From positions 1 to 20,896 of the forward strand of contig CAJMSZ010000039.1 in NCBI GenBank assembly GCA_905216215.1: a DNA stretch of 20,896 nt, given 5' to 3'. The DNA is from an uncultured bacterium. Lineage in GTDB: Bacteria; Bacillota; Clostridia; Lachnospirales; Lachnospiraceae. How positions within the stretch are numbered: position 1 is the first letter of the stretch; each line of letters starts with the position of its first letter. Positions 1-7,241 of this stretch are shown here, in pieces. The notes below the pieces were generated by a model that was given only the letters and a program-made list of their open reading frames with translations, was not told the origin of the DNA and searched no databases. Made by a program: the position numbers and the translations under genes.

Positions 1-21
1 TGTGATGTGAATAGAAAAAGC

Positions 22-54
22 AGGGGTCCCATAACTGGATTATGGGGCTCTTTT
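22..54 (+). terminator. Terminator-like hairpin upstream of nrdG
   Basis: Bases 22-34 pair with 40-52 (13 pairs, three of them G-T) around a five-base loop CTGGA. The core is CCCATAA/TTATGGG, followed by a short T run. The hairpin ends about 20 bases before the nrdG start, so it could terminate an upstream gene (nrdD usually sits there, but it is outside the window) or partly attenuate nrdG transcription. Confidence 0.6.
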
Positions 55-75
55 GTAATACGAGGAGGAAGTGTC

Positions 76-597
76 ATGCATGTTGGACAGATTTTTAAAG
101 CAGACATAGCAAATGGAGTCGGTGTACGGGTGTCCGTGTTTGTGTCGGGGTGTACGAACCATTGTCCCGGATGTTTCCAACCTGAGACATGGGATTTTCA
201 ATATGGACAGCTTTATGATCAGAAGATGGAAGATGGGATTATGGAAGAACTTTCTCATGATTATTATGAAGGGTTGTCGATTCTTGGCGGTGAGCCATTT
301 GAACCAAGCAATCAGGCGGGACTTATTTCTTTAATCCGCAGGGTGAAAAAAGAACTTCCCAACAAAACAATTTGGATGTATACTGGCTTCGTGTATGAAG
401 ATTTGTTACCTGGCGGGAAACGCTACACAGATGTGACGGATGAAATTCTGGATACGATTGATATTCTTGTAGATGGAAGATTTGAAGAAGATAAGAAAAA
501 CATTCGCCTCAAATTCCGTGGCAGTGAAAATCAACGGGTAATAGATATGAAAAAAACACGCAGTGAGAAGAAAGTGGAGCTCTATGCGTGTGATTAA
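76..597 (+). CDS. nrdG: Anaerobic ribonucleoside-triphosphate reductase activating protein (NrdG)
   Basis: This is a radical SAM activase of 173 residues. Proteins of this family use a [4Fe-4S] cluster and S-adenosylmethionine to install the glycyl radical on the anaerobic class III ribonucleotide reductase NrdD, allowing dNTP synthesis without oxygen. The cluster motif CxxxCxxC is visible as C26, C30 and C33 (CTNHCPGC), and the GGEPF motif, which contacts SAM in this superfamily, lies at residues 71-75. The length is typical. I chose the ATG at 76 because AGGAGG at 63-68 is well spaced and the alignable protein begins MHVGQIF. An in-frame ATG at 7 would force translation through the hairpin at 22-54. 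nrdD normally lies just upstream but is not in the window. The gene after it starts 16 bases downstream, and its ribosome binding site overlaps the nrdG stop. Confidence 0.95.
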   Translation: MHVGQIFKADIANGVGVRVSVFVSGCTNHCPGCFQPETWDFQYGQLYDQKMEDGIMEELSHDYYEGLSILGGEPFEPSNQAGLISLIRRVKKELPNKTIWMYTGFVYEDLLPGGKRYTDVTDEILDTIDILVDGRFEEDKKNIRLKFRGSENQRVIDMKKTRSEKKVELYACD

Positions 598-613
598 GGA
601 GGCCATAGAATAA

Positions 614-1105
614 ATGATTCGGCGGGCGAAAATAGAAGATTTGCACGAAATGCTGGATATCTACAATTATGAAGTGGTAAATGGAGTTGCTACCTTTGAT
701 GAAGTTCCGGTTACATACGAACAGAGAAAAGAATGGTTTAATGTTCATAAGGGGAAATACATTCTGTTAGTAGAAGAGCAGGATGGAAAGATTGCAGGGT
801 ATGCATCGGTATCAAAATTATTTCCTAAGCCGGCATATGATATCTCTGGGGAAGTGAGTGTTTATGTTGGAAAAGATTTCCGGGGGCAGGGAATCGGAAA
901 AGCGTTGTTAAAGGAATTGCTTGTGCAGACAGAGAAAGAGGGAAATTTTGTTTCACTGTTTTCACTTATTACAGGAACCAATGAGGCAAGTATTCATTTA
1001 CATGAGAAGCTTGGATTTACCTATGCAGGAGTGCTGAAAGAGTCCGGTATGAAATTTGGAAAGCATTTAGATGTTGTGATATACAGATACGGATTCAACG
1101 AATAG
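614..1105 (+). CDS. GNAT-family N-acetyltransferase (phosphinothricin acetyltransferase-like)
   Basis: This 163-residue GCN5-related acetyltransferase moves an acetyl group from acetyl-CoA to an amine. The acetyl-CoA pyrophosphate-binding motif A is seen as RGQGIG at residues 90-95, after the strand EVSVYV. The opening MIRRAKIEDL and the LHEKLGF segment near the C-terminus resemble the Pat/YwnH subgroup, whose members acetylate phosphinothricin, methionine sulfoximine or related amino-acid analogues. The substrate here cannot be told from sequence. The ribosome binding site AAGGAGG at 596-602 overlaps the nrdG stop codon, so the two genes are probably co-transcribed and translationally close. 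A soluble cytoplasmic enzyme is expected. Being next to nrdG need not mean a related function. Confidence 0.88.
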   Translation: MIRRAKIEDLHEMLDIYNYEVVNGVATFDEVPVTYEQRKEWFNVHKGKYILLVEEQDGKIAGYASVSKLFPKPAYDISGEVSVYVGKDFRGQGIGKALLKELLVQTEKEGNFVSLFSLITGTNEASIHLHEKLGFTYAGVLKESGMKFGKHLDVVIYRYGFNE

Positions 1106-1174
1106 CCTGACCTTGTTTTATAGATAAAAATGAAGTTAATAATAAAGACGAAAGAGAAAGTGGAGAATAGGAAA

Positions 1175-2200
1175 ATGATTTTATTTAACAGTGATTATAC
1201 AGAAGGTGCACATCCGAGACTGATGGAGCGGTTGATGGAGACGAATCTGGAACAGACAGTGGGATATGGAGAGGACGCATATTGTGAAGAAGCCAGGGAG
1301 GCAATCCGCAGGGTGTGCGAGGCACCGAATGCGGATGTACATTTTCTCGTAGGTGGTACACAGACAAATTTTACAGTGATTTCTTTAGCATTGCGTTCCT
1401 ATCAGGGCGTGATCTGTGCAGATACAGGACATATTAATGTACATGAAACTGGAGCAGTTGAGGCAACCGGTCATAAGGTGCTTGCACTTCCGGGGACGGA
1501 TGGAAAGATTACAGCAGAACAGGTGAAAGAGGCGTACGCGCTGCACTGGAGTGATGAATCCAGAGAGCATATTGTCCAGCCAAAGATGGTCTATATTTCC
1601 CATCCTACAGAACTTGGGACTCTTTATACAAAGACCGAGCTTCAGGCACTACATGATGTATGTAAAGAGTGCGGACTGTATTTGTTCTTAGATGGTGCAC
1701 GCTTGGGTTATGGACTTATGGCACCGGGAACAGACGTGACACTTCCTGATATTGCAGCACTTTGTGATGTATTTTATATTGGTGGTACAAAGGTTGGTGC
1801 ATTATTTGGAGAGGCAGTTGTGATTTGTAATCCGGAATTGAAAAATGATTTTCGTTACGGGATTAAACAACATGGCGGAATGCTTGCAAAGGGAAGACTT
1901 CTAGGTGTTCAGTTCCTGGAGCTTTTCAAAGACGGCCTGTATTTTGAGATTGCAAAGCATGCCATTGATATGGCTATGTTATTAAAGAATGAATTGACAA
2001 AGAAAGGATATCATTTCTATATGGATAGTGTTACCAATCAGCAATTCATTATCATAGATGATAAAAAATTGGAAGAAATCCGGGAAAAATATGGAGTTAC
2101 TTACCAGATGCGATGCGATGATACACACAGTGTGATTCGTCTTTGTACGAGCTGGGCAACAAGAGAAGAAGATGTCAAAGCCCTTTTGGAGGATATGTAG
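1175..2200 (+). CDS. ltaE: Low-specificity threonine aldolase (PLP-dependent, beta-eliminating lyase family)
   Basis: This is a fold-type I PLP enzyme of 341 residues. Threonine aldolases cleave L-threonine or L-allo-threonine to glycine and acetaldehyde. Recognisable features are the opening FNSDYTEGAHP, the cofactor-anchoring aspartate in FLDGARLG (D173), the SHPTELGTLY segment and the Schiff-base lysine K206 in YIGGTK. I prefer the ATG at 1175: a GGAG at 1162-1165 precedes it and the conserved domain starts immediately. The longer in-frame start at 1130 adds a lysine-rich stretch that does not look like part of the family. The next gene begins on the base after the stop codon, so the two are almost certainly one transcript. 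The substrate could instead be a related beta-hydroxy amino acid; the family is clear, exact specificity is not. Confidence 0.88.
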   Translation: MILFNSDYTEGAHPRLMERLMETNLEQTVGYGEDAYCEEAREAIRRVCEAPNADVHFLVGGTQTNFTVISLALRSYQGVICADTGHINVHETGAVEATGHKVLALPGTDGKITAEQVKEAYALHWSDESREHIVQPKMVYISHPTELGTLYTKTELQALHDVCKECGLYLFLDGARLGYGLMAPGTDVTLPDIAALCDVFYIGGTKVGALFGEAVVICNPELKNDFRYGIKQHGGMLAKGRLLGVQFLELFKDGLYFEIAKHAIDMAMLLKNELTKKGYHFYMDSVTNQQFIIIDDKKLEEIREKYGVTYQMRCDDTHSVIRLCTSWATREEDVKALLEDM

Positions 2201-3136
2201 GTGCAACAGGAGCAAAGAAGTGCTGGGTTCCTCCAAAGGGGTTGGATTGTTAGTGGACTTGCAATCTTTTGTAACTTGCTTTGGGGAAGTGCATTTCCGG
2301 GAATTAAAGTTGGTTACTCTCTGTTACATGTAGCATCTTATGATACGGTGGCACAGATTTTATTTGCAGGAAGTCGTTTCTTTCTGGCAGGAATTATGGT
2401 TATTTTAGTTGGAAGCCTTATGCAGAGAAAATTCCTTCATCCTAAGAAAGATGAAGTGGGAAAGGTTATACAGATTTCTCTGGTGCAGACTGTTTTGCAG
2501 TATTTGTTTTTTTATGTAGGACTTGCTCATACAACTGCAGTGAAAGGTTCTGTCTTGGTTGCTACAAATGTGTTTTTCTGTATTATGCTCACCGGGTTTG
2601 TATTTAAGACAGAACAAGTCAGTCGTCAGAAGCTTCTTGGCTGTCTGATTGGATTTGCAGGGGTTGTACTTATAAATCTTGGCGGTGGAGGAGTTTCCTT
2701 ATCTATCAATGTCTTTGGTGATATATGCATTGTTTTGACAGCGTTATCTAGCGCATTTTCTTCTGTGTTGCTTAAAAAGTATGGACAGAATGTGAATCCG
2801 GTTATGTTAAGTGGATATCAGTTTATGTGGGGCGGTGCTTTTATGGCAGTTGTCGGATTGATATTTGGTGGAAGACTAGAAAACGTAAGTTTTACTGGTG
2901 CTGGAATTCTATTATATCTGGCCTTTTTGTCGGCGGCAGCTTACACCATATGGAGCATTTTGCTAAAATATAATCCAGTATCGAAGGTGACGATTTTTGG
3001 GTTTTTTAATCCGGTGTTTGGTGTGATTTTGTCTACGCTTATCTTAAGGGAAGGCAGTTCTTTCGGAATCCAAGGAGTGCTCGCACTTTTACTTGTGTGC
3101 ATAGGAATCATCATAGTGAATTTAGAAAAGAAATAA
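2201..3136 (+). CDS. EamA/DMT-superfamily transporter
   Basis: This 311-residue, very hydrophobic protein has about ten predicted membrane segments arranged as two EamA halves. The first opens with FCNLLWGSAFPGIKVGY. The second runs from around residue 160 and contains SSAFSSVLLKKYG and GFFNPVFGVILSTLIL, typical of this family. Members are drug/metabolite transporters, often exporters of amino acids or metabolites (RhtA, a threonine/homoserine exporter, is one). Translation starts at GTG 2201, directly after the TAG of the threonine aldolase gene, with GGAGG at 2188-2192 inside that gene giving an eight-base spacer, so translational coupling is likely. The pairing suggests, but does not prove, a substrate related to threonine or glycine. 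A strong hairpin follows at 3173-3216. Confidence 0.88.
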   Translation: MQQEQRSAGFLQRGWIVSGLAIFCNLLWGSAFPGIKVGYSLLHVASYDTVAQILFAGSRFFLAGIMVILVGSLMQRKFLHPKKDEVGKVIQISLVQTVLQYLFFYVGLAHTTAVKGSVLVATNVFFCIMLTGFVFKTEQVSRQKLLGCLIGFAGVVLINLGGGGVSLSINVFGDICIVLTALSSAFSSVLLKKYGQNVNPVMLSGYQFMWGGAFMAVVGLIFGGRLENVSFTGAGILLYLAFLSAAAYTIWSILLKYNPVSKVTIFGFFNPVFGVILSTLILREGSSFGIQGVLALLLVCIGIIIVNLEKK

Positions 3137-3172
3137 ATTAATAAGAAACAAAATAGTTTTTTATATGAATTG

Positions 3173-3216
3173 AAAAAGGAGAAAAGCTTCGAATGACAAA
3201 AGCTTTTCTCCTTTTT
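3173..3216. terminator. Bidirectional intrinsic terminator between eamA and DUF1846 genes
   Basis: Bases 3173-3189 and 3200-3216 form a perfect 17-bp inverted repeat around a ten-base loop. The outer five pairs are A-T, giving a T tract after the GC-containing core on either strand (core GGAGAAAAGCTT). It lies between two convergent genes and can serve both. Confidence 0.9.
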
Positions 3217-3232
3217 AAAATCTTGCATTCAC

Positions 3233-4711
3233 TTAGTGATAAAGTGGTTTGTTTTCATATTTTGGCTCTGAAGTAGCCTGAATAGAAAGGCGCTTGAAGA
3301 GCCGTACATCTGTAGTGGCAAGCATGACAGAGGTATGTGCCTGGCAACCTTTCAATTTTGGAACCTGATGGAGTGCACATTCTGCGTCAGAATTGGTTGC
3401 TGCACTGATAGAGAGAGCAATCAATACTTCGTCAAGGTGCAGACGAGGATTTTTGCTTCCAAGATATTCTGTCTTGAGCTTCTGGATTGGTTCAATGGCT
3501 TCCGGAGAAATGACGCGCACATCATGGTCAATGCCTGCGAGCTCTTTTAATGCATTTAACAGCAAAGCAGCGGAAGCTCCGAGTAATTTGGAAGTTTTGC
3601 CTGTAATGATTCTTCCATCAGGAAGTTCCATTGCGGCAGCAGGTGCACCGCTTTCTTCTTCGCGTTTCAGTGCAGCATCGACTACTTTTCGGTCATGTAC
3701 GGTGATACCGGCCTGGTTCATAAGAAGTTCGATTTTATATGCTTCATCCCGCGAGCAGGAACCGGAGAGAAAACGTGCCATAGTCTGATAATATCTGCGG
3801 ATAATCTCCTGTTTGGATGCTTCCTGGCAGACTTCATCATCACAAATACAATTTCCGGCCATATTTACACCCATATCAGTAGGTGACTTGTAAGGACTTT
3901 CCCCATAAATACGTTCGAACATGGTACGGAGAACCGGGAAAATTTCTACGTCTCGGTTATAATTTACCGTTGTGATTCCATATGCTTCCAGATGGAATGG
4001 ATCAATCATGTTGACGTCATTCAAATCAGCGGTAGCTGCCTCGTAGGCAAGATTAACCGGATGTTTCAGAGGAATATTCCAGATTGGGAATGTTTCGAAT
4101 TTAGCATAACCGGCGCGAATACCACGCTTATGTTCGTGATAAAGCTGAGAAAGACAAGTTGCCATCTTTCCACTTCCAGGTCCAGGTGCGGTAATAACCA
4201 CCAAAGGACGGCTTGTCTCAATATAATCGTTCTGACCGAAACCTTCTTCACTGACGATGTGGGCAACATTTGCCGGATATCCATCAATGACATAGTGCAT
4301 ATACACCTTAATGCCTAATTTTTCCAGACGTCCCTTAAACAGATTCGCACTATTCTGGCCGGAATATTGGGTGATTACAACACTGCCTACGTATAAACCA
4401 TTTGCCTCGAATTCATCTTTCAGACGGAGCAAATCAGTATCGTAGGTAATTCCAAGATCTCCACGGACTTTGTTCACCTCAATATCATGTGCACTGATGA
4501 CGATTACTATTTCGGCTGTATCAGAAAGCTCTTTCAGAAGACGAAGCTTACTGTCGGGGCAAAACCCTGGTAAGACACGTGAGGCGTGAAAGTCATCGAA
4601 GAGTTTGCCACCGAATTCCAAGTATAATTTATTGTCAAACTGGTTAATGCGTTCACGAATATGTTCGGACTGCATTTTCAAATATTTATCGTTATCAAAT
4701 CCAATTTTCAT
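3233..4711 (-). CDS. DUF1846 (UPF0371) family protein
   Basis: This 492-residue protein belongs to the DUF1846/UPF0371 family, recognisable from its start MKIGFDNDKYLKMQSEHIRERI and from LYLEFGGKLFDDFHASRVLPGF. It is common in Firmicutes and to my knowledge has no established biochemical role. A P-loop-like stretch, TAPGPGSGK, ends at K182, which suggests nucleotide or phosphate binding. No signal peptide or membrane segment is seen, so it should be cytoplasmic. I chose the ATG at 4711 rather than 4723 because the AGAAGG ribosome binding site directly touches the upstream ATG but is suitably spaced from the second. It is transcribed divergently from ftsH and ends at the shared hairpin with the EamA transporter gene. 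Confidence 0.9.
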   Translation of the reverse strand: MKIGFDNDKYLKMQSEHIRERINQFDNKLYLEFGGKLFDDFHASRVLPGFCPDSKLRLLKELSDTAEIVIVISAHDIEVNKVRGDLGITYDTDLLRLKDEFEANGLYVGSVVITQYSGQNSANLFKGRLEKLGIKVYMHYVIDGYPANVAHIVSEEGFGQNDYIETSRPLVVITAPGPGSGKMATCLSQLYHEHKRGIRAGYAKFETFPIWNIPLKHPVNLAYEAATADLNDVNMIDPFHLEAYGITTVNYNRDVEIFPVLRTMFERIYGESPYKSPTDMGVNMAGNCICDDEVCQEASKQEIIRRYYQTMARFLSGSCSRDEAYKIELLMNQAGITVHDRKVVDAALKREEESGAPAAAMELPDGRIITGKTSKLLGASAALLLNALKELAGIDHDVRVISPEAIEPIQKLKTEYLGSKNPRLHLDEVLIALSISAATNSDAECALHQVPKLKGCQAHTSVMLATTDVRLFKRLSIQATSEPKYENKPLYH

Positions 4712-4760
4712 TTTTATACCCATCCTTCTCTGTGTTTTTTGTTTGAAACAACATAATACT

Positions 4761-4790
4761 AGTATACTATAAGAAGGGGGGAGTTTACAA
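4761..4790 (-). promoter_or_regulatory. Probable sigma-A promoter for the DUF1846 gene
   Basis: On the minus strand, TTGTAA (4785-4790) and TATACT (4761-4766) are separated by 18 bases. Overlapping ten-base palindromes (ATACTAGTAT at 4757-4766 and TAGTATACTA at 4760-4769) cover the -10 region and could be an operator, but AT-rich palindromes of this size arise by chance. Confidence 0.5.
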
Positions 4791-4809
4791 TCTTTTCATA
4801 ATCTTTTTG

Positions 4810-4838
4810 TTGATTTATAAATAGAGGAAACTTATAAT
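4810..4838 (+). promoter_or_regulatory. Probable sigma-A promoter for ftsH
   Basis: TTGATT (4810-4815) and a perfect TATAAT (4833-4838) are 17 bases apart. The predicted transcript start near 4845 leaves a leader of about 23 bases carrying AGGAGG at 4856-4861. No heat-shock CIRCE repeat is visible. Confidence 0.7.
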
Positions 4839-4867
4839 AGAGAAGTACTACATTGAGGAGGAAATAC

Positions 4868-7006
4868 ATGGATAATCAATATAATAATAGAAACAATTCA
4901 AATAATCAGAATCCGAACAGACCGAATAATAAGAAGAATCGGAATCAAGGATGGATTGCTTTGGTTTTTGGGGCACTCCTTTTATTAGTGCTTTCATTTG
5001 CGATGTTGCAGATGGGACGCGATACAGATGAACAGAAGATTACTTACAATGAATTTTTGGATATGGTTGACAAGGGGAAGGTCGAGAAGGTTGTGATAGA
5101 ATCAGACAAGATTGTGATTACCCCGAAGGACCAGCAGGGGGCTGCCAAGGACAGCCTCAGTGCACTGTTTGCAGGCAAGACTGAGTATTACACCGGTTTG
5201 GTAAATGATGATACCCTGCCGAAGCGACTGGAGGAGGCAGGCGTACAGTTTGAACAGAAGATTCCGGATTCTACTTCAGTATTGCTTATGAGCACTTTGT
5301 TGAACCTGGTACTGCCGGTTGGATTATTCGCACTTCTTATCTGGTATATGTCAAGGAGAATGTCAAAAGGCGGTGGAGTTATGGGCGTTGGCAGAAGCAA
5401 TGCCAAGATGTATGTCGAAAAGTCTACCGGAGTGACGTTTAAGGATGTAGCAGGCCAGGATGAGGCAAAGGAATCTTTGCAGGAAGTGGTTGATTTCTTG
5501 CATAATCCTGGAAAATATACCGGAATCGGAGCAAAACTTCCCAAAGGTGCTTTGCTGGTGGGACCTCCGGGTACCGGAAAAACGTTGCTGGCAAAGGCTG
5601 TCGCAGGAGAGGCTGGAGTACCTTTCTTCTCACTTTCGGGTTCAGCATTCGTGGAAATGTATGTGGGTGTAGGAGCTTCCAGAGTGCGTGACTTGTTTAA
5701 ACAGGCACAGCAGATGGCACCATGTATTATATTTATTGATGAAATTGACGCCATTGGTAAGAGTCGTGATTCTCAGCTTGGTGGAAATGATGAACGTGAG
5801 CAGACGCTGAATCAGCTTCTGGCAGAGATGGACGGTTTTGATACGAATAAAGGACTTTTACTTCTTGCAGCAACAAACAGACCGGAAATTCTGGATCCGG
5901 CACTTTTAAGACCGGGACGTTTTGACCGAAGAATTATTGTAGATAAGCCGGATTTAAAAGGACGTGTGGATGTTCTTAAAGTACATTCCAAAGATGTGAA
6001 AATGGACGAAACGGTCAATCTGGAAGAAATTGCGCTTGCTACTTCTGGTGCCGTTGGTTCTGACCTGGCAAATATGATCAATGAGGCTGCGATTAATGCT
6101 GTTAAACATGGCAGAAGCGTCGTGTCTCAGGCAGATTTATTTGAGGCTGTAGAAGTAGTCTTAGTCGGAAAAGAAAAGAAAGACCGTATTATGAGCCAGA
6201 AGGAACGCCGGATTGTTTCTTACCACGAAGTAGGACATGCACTTGTCAGTGCGCTTCAGAAAGATGCTGAGCCGGTTCAGAAGATTACTATCGTTCCGAG
6301 AACAATGGGAGCCCTTGGCTATGTTATGCATACACCGGAGGAAGAGAAATTCCTGAATACGAAGGCAGAGCTGGACGCAATGCTTGTAGGAATGCTTGGC
6401 GGACGTGCAGCTGAAGAAATTGTATTTGATACAGTAACCACGGGAGCATCTAATGACATTGAGCAGGCTACAAGACTTGCACGTTCTATGGTAACTCAGT
6501 ATGGTATGTCAGAAAAGTTTGGCCTGATTGGTCTGGAATCTATTCAGAATCGTTATTTGGATGGACGCGCTGTAATGAACTGCGGTGAGGCAACAGCGGC
6601 AGAAATTGACCAGGAAGTTATGAAGATATTAAAAGAGTCCTATGCAGAGGCCAAGAGACTTCTTTCTGAACACCGTGAGACTATGGATCAGATTGCTGAG
6701 TTCCTGATTGAGAAAGAAACAATCACTGGAAAAGAATTTATGAAGATTTACAGAAAGTGTGAAGGTATTCCAGAACCGGAACCGAAAGAAAAGGAGCAGG
6801 AAGTACCAAAGGAGCCAGAGAATCCGGAGAAGCCGGAAGAAGTGCGGGAAGCTTCGAACGATGTGGAAGCGGATAAGGAAATTGTGGGAAAAAGCGTAGA
6901 AAAGTCGCCACTGGAAGACAATACAGAAGAATCGAAAAAACCGATGTATCAGACAGATGAAGATGGATTCATTCTTCCACAGGAAATTGATAAAAACGAA
7001 AAATAA
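4868..7006 (+). CDS. ftsH: ATP-dependent zinc metalloprotease FtsH
   Basis: This membrane-anchored AAA+ protease (712 residues) degrades misfolded membrane proteins and regulators. An Asn-rich cytoplasmic N-terminus precedes membrane segment 1 (about 29-49), an extracytoplasmic domain and segment 2 (about 138-161). Walker A is GPPGTGKT at 232-239, Walker B IIFIDE at 287-292, and the second region of homology ends in RPGRFDRR with arginine fingers R351 and R354. The zinc site is HEVGH at 453-457, where Val replaces the more usual Ala, with D530 as third ligand 77 residues on. A 77-residue tail (636-712), very rich in Glu, Pro and Lys, extends beyond the protease domain. The ATG at 4868 is chosen because AGGAGG precedes it; a TTG 15 bases upstream would overlap that site. 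A terminator hairpin follows. Confidence 0.97.
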   Translation: MDNQYNNRNNSNNQNPNRPNNKKNRNQGWIALVFGALLLLVLSFAMLQMGRDTDEQKITYNEFLDMVDKGKVEKVVIESDKIVITPKDQQGAAKDSLSALFAGKTEYYTGLVNDDTLPKRLEEAGVQFEQKIPDSTSVLLMSTLLNLVLPVGLFALLIWYMSRRMSKGGGVMGVGRSNAKMYVEKSTGVTFKDVAGQDEAKESLQEVVDFLHNPGKYTGIGAKLPKGALLVGPPGTGKTLLAKAVAGEAGVPFFSLSGSAFVEMYVGVGASRVRDLFKQAQQMAPCIIFIDEIDAIGKSRDSQLGGNDEREQTLNQLLAEMDGFDTNKGLLLLAATNRPEILDPALLRPGRFDRRIIVDKPDLKGRVDVLKVHSKDVKMDETVNLEEIALATSGAVGSDLANMINEAAINAVKHGRSVVSQADLFEAVEVVLVGKEKKDRIMSQKERRIVSYHEVGHALVSALQKDAEPVQKITIVPRTMGALGYVMHTPEEEKFLNTKAELDAMLVGMLGGRAAEEIVFDTVTTGASNDIEQATRLARSMVTQYGMSEKFGLIGLESIQNRYLDGRAVMNCGEATAAEIDQEVMKILKESYAEAKRLLSEHRETMDQIAEFLIEKETITGKEFMKIYRKCEGIPEPEPKEKEQEVPKEPENPEKPEEVREASNDVEADKEIVGKSVEKSPLEDNTEESKKPMYQTDEDGFILPQEIDKNEK

Positions 7007-7017
7007 TGTTAGAATAA

Positions 7018-7050
7018 GGGTAGGCTGTGTTTGCAGTCTGCCTTTTATTT
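7018..7050 (+). terminator. Intrinsic terminator of ftsH
   Basis: GGTAGGCTG (7019-7027) pairs with CAGTCTGCC (7034-7042) around loop TGTTTG, with two G-T pairs, and is followed by TTTTATTT. Its 3' arm and T tract are shared with the left outer arm of the palindromic element that begins at 7037, so the two folds cannot form at once. Confidence 0.7.
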
Positions 7051-7164
7051 ACGCGAGCAACGAGCCAAAGTCCGTGCTTGCACGAGACCTTGGCGACTGC
7101 CGCGATAACTTGAGAAACTCGCGAAGCGTGTTTCTCATAGTTTTGCGTGAAAACAAAAGGCAGA
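7037..7164. repeat. Multi-hairpin palindromic intergenic element between ftsH and uvrC
   Basis: This is a 128-base segment closed by an outer stem and holding two internal hairpins. Outer stem: 7037-7046 pairs with 7155-7164 (ten perfect pairs), continued after small mismatches by TTT/AAA and ACGC/GCGT (7051-7054 with 7045-7048 of the 71xx block, i.e. 7145-7148). Hairpin A: 7065-7076 pairs with 7081-7093 with one mismatch and one bulged base, loop CTTG. Hairpin B: 7107-7122 pairs with 7126-7142, with a T-T mismatch, one bulge and a GAA loop; its tip GCGAAGC is known as an unusually stable DNA mini-hairpin. No coding potential is convincing: the open frame through it on the plus strand simply runs into uvrC. 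It may be a non-autonomous dispersed repeat or a structured RNA. Copy number elsewhere in the genome cannot be seen from here. Confidence 0.65.
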
Positions 7165-7241
7165 TTTTGAAACGCATATTTTCATATCTGATGAAGGATA
7201 TGGACAGGCGGTTAAGAATACAAGAAACGGAAAGTGGAAGC

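Noticed and set aside
5188..5754. A 188-codon open frame on the minus strand inside ftsH
   Set aside because: It lies wholly opposite the highly conserved AAA+ domain, has no ribosome binding site I can identify and no family resemblance; it is a codon-bias shadow.
7160..7190. Possible catabolite-response (cre) site near TTGAAACGCATATTTTCA upstream of uvrC
   Set aside because: The spacing between the TGAAA half and CG is off by one base from the cre consensus.
6957..7241. An upstream extension of uvrC (95 extra codons) starting within the end of ftsH
   Set aside because: It overlaps ftsH in another frame and runs through the ftsH terminator and the palindromic element. The UvrC family begins just after 7242.
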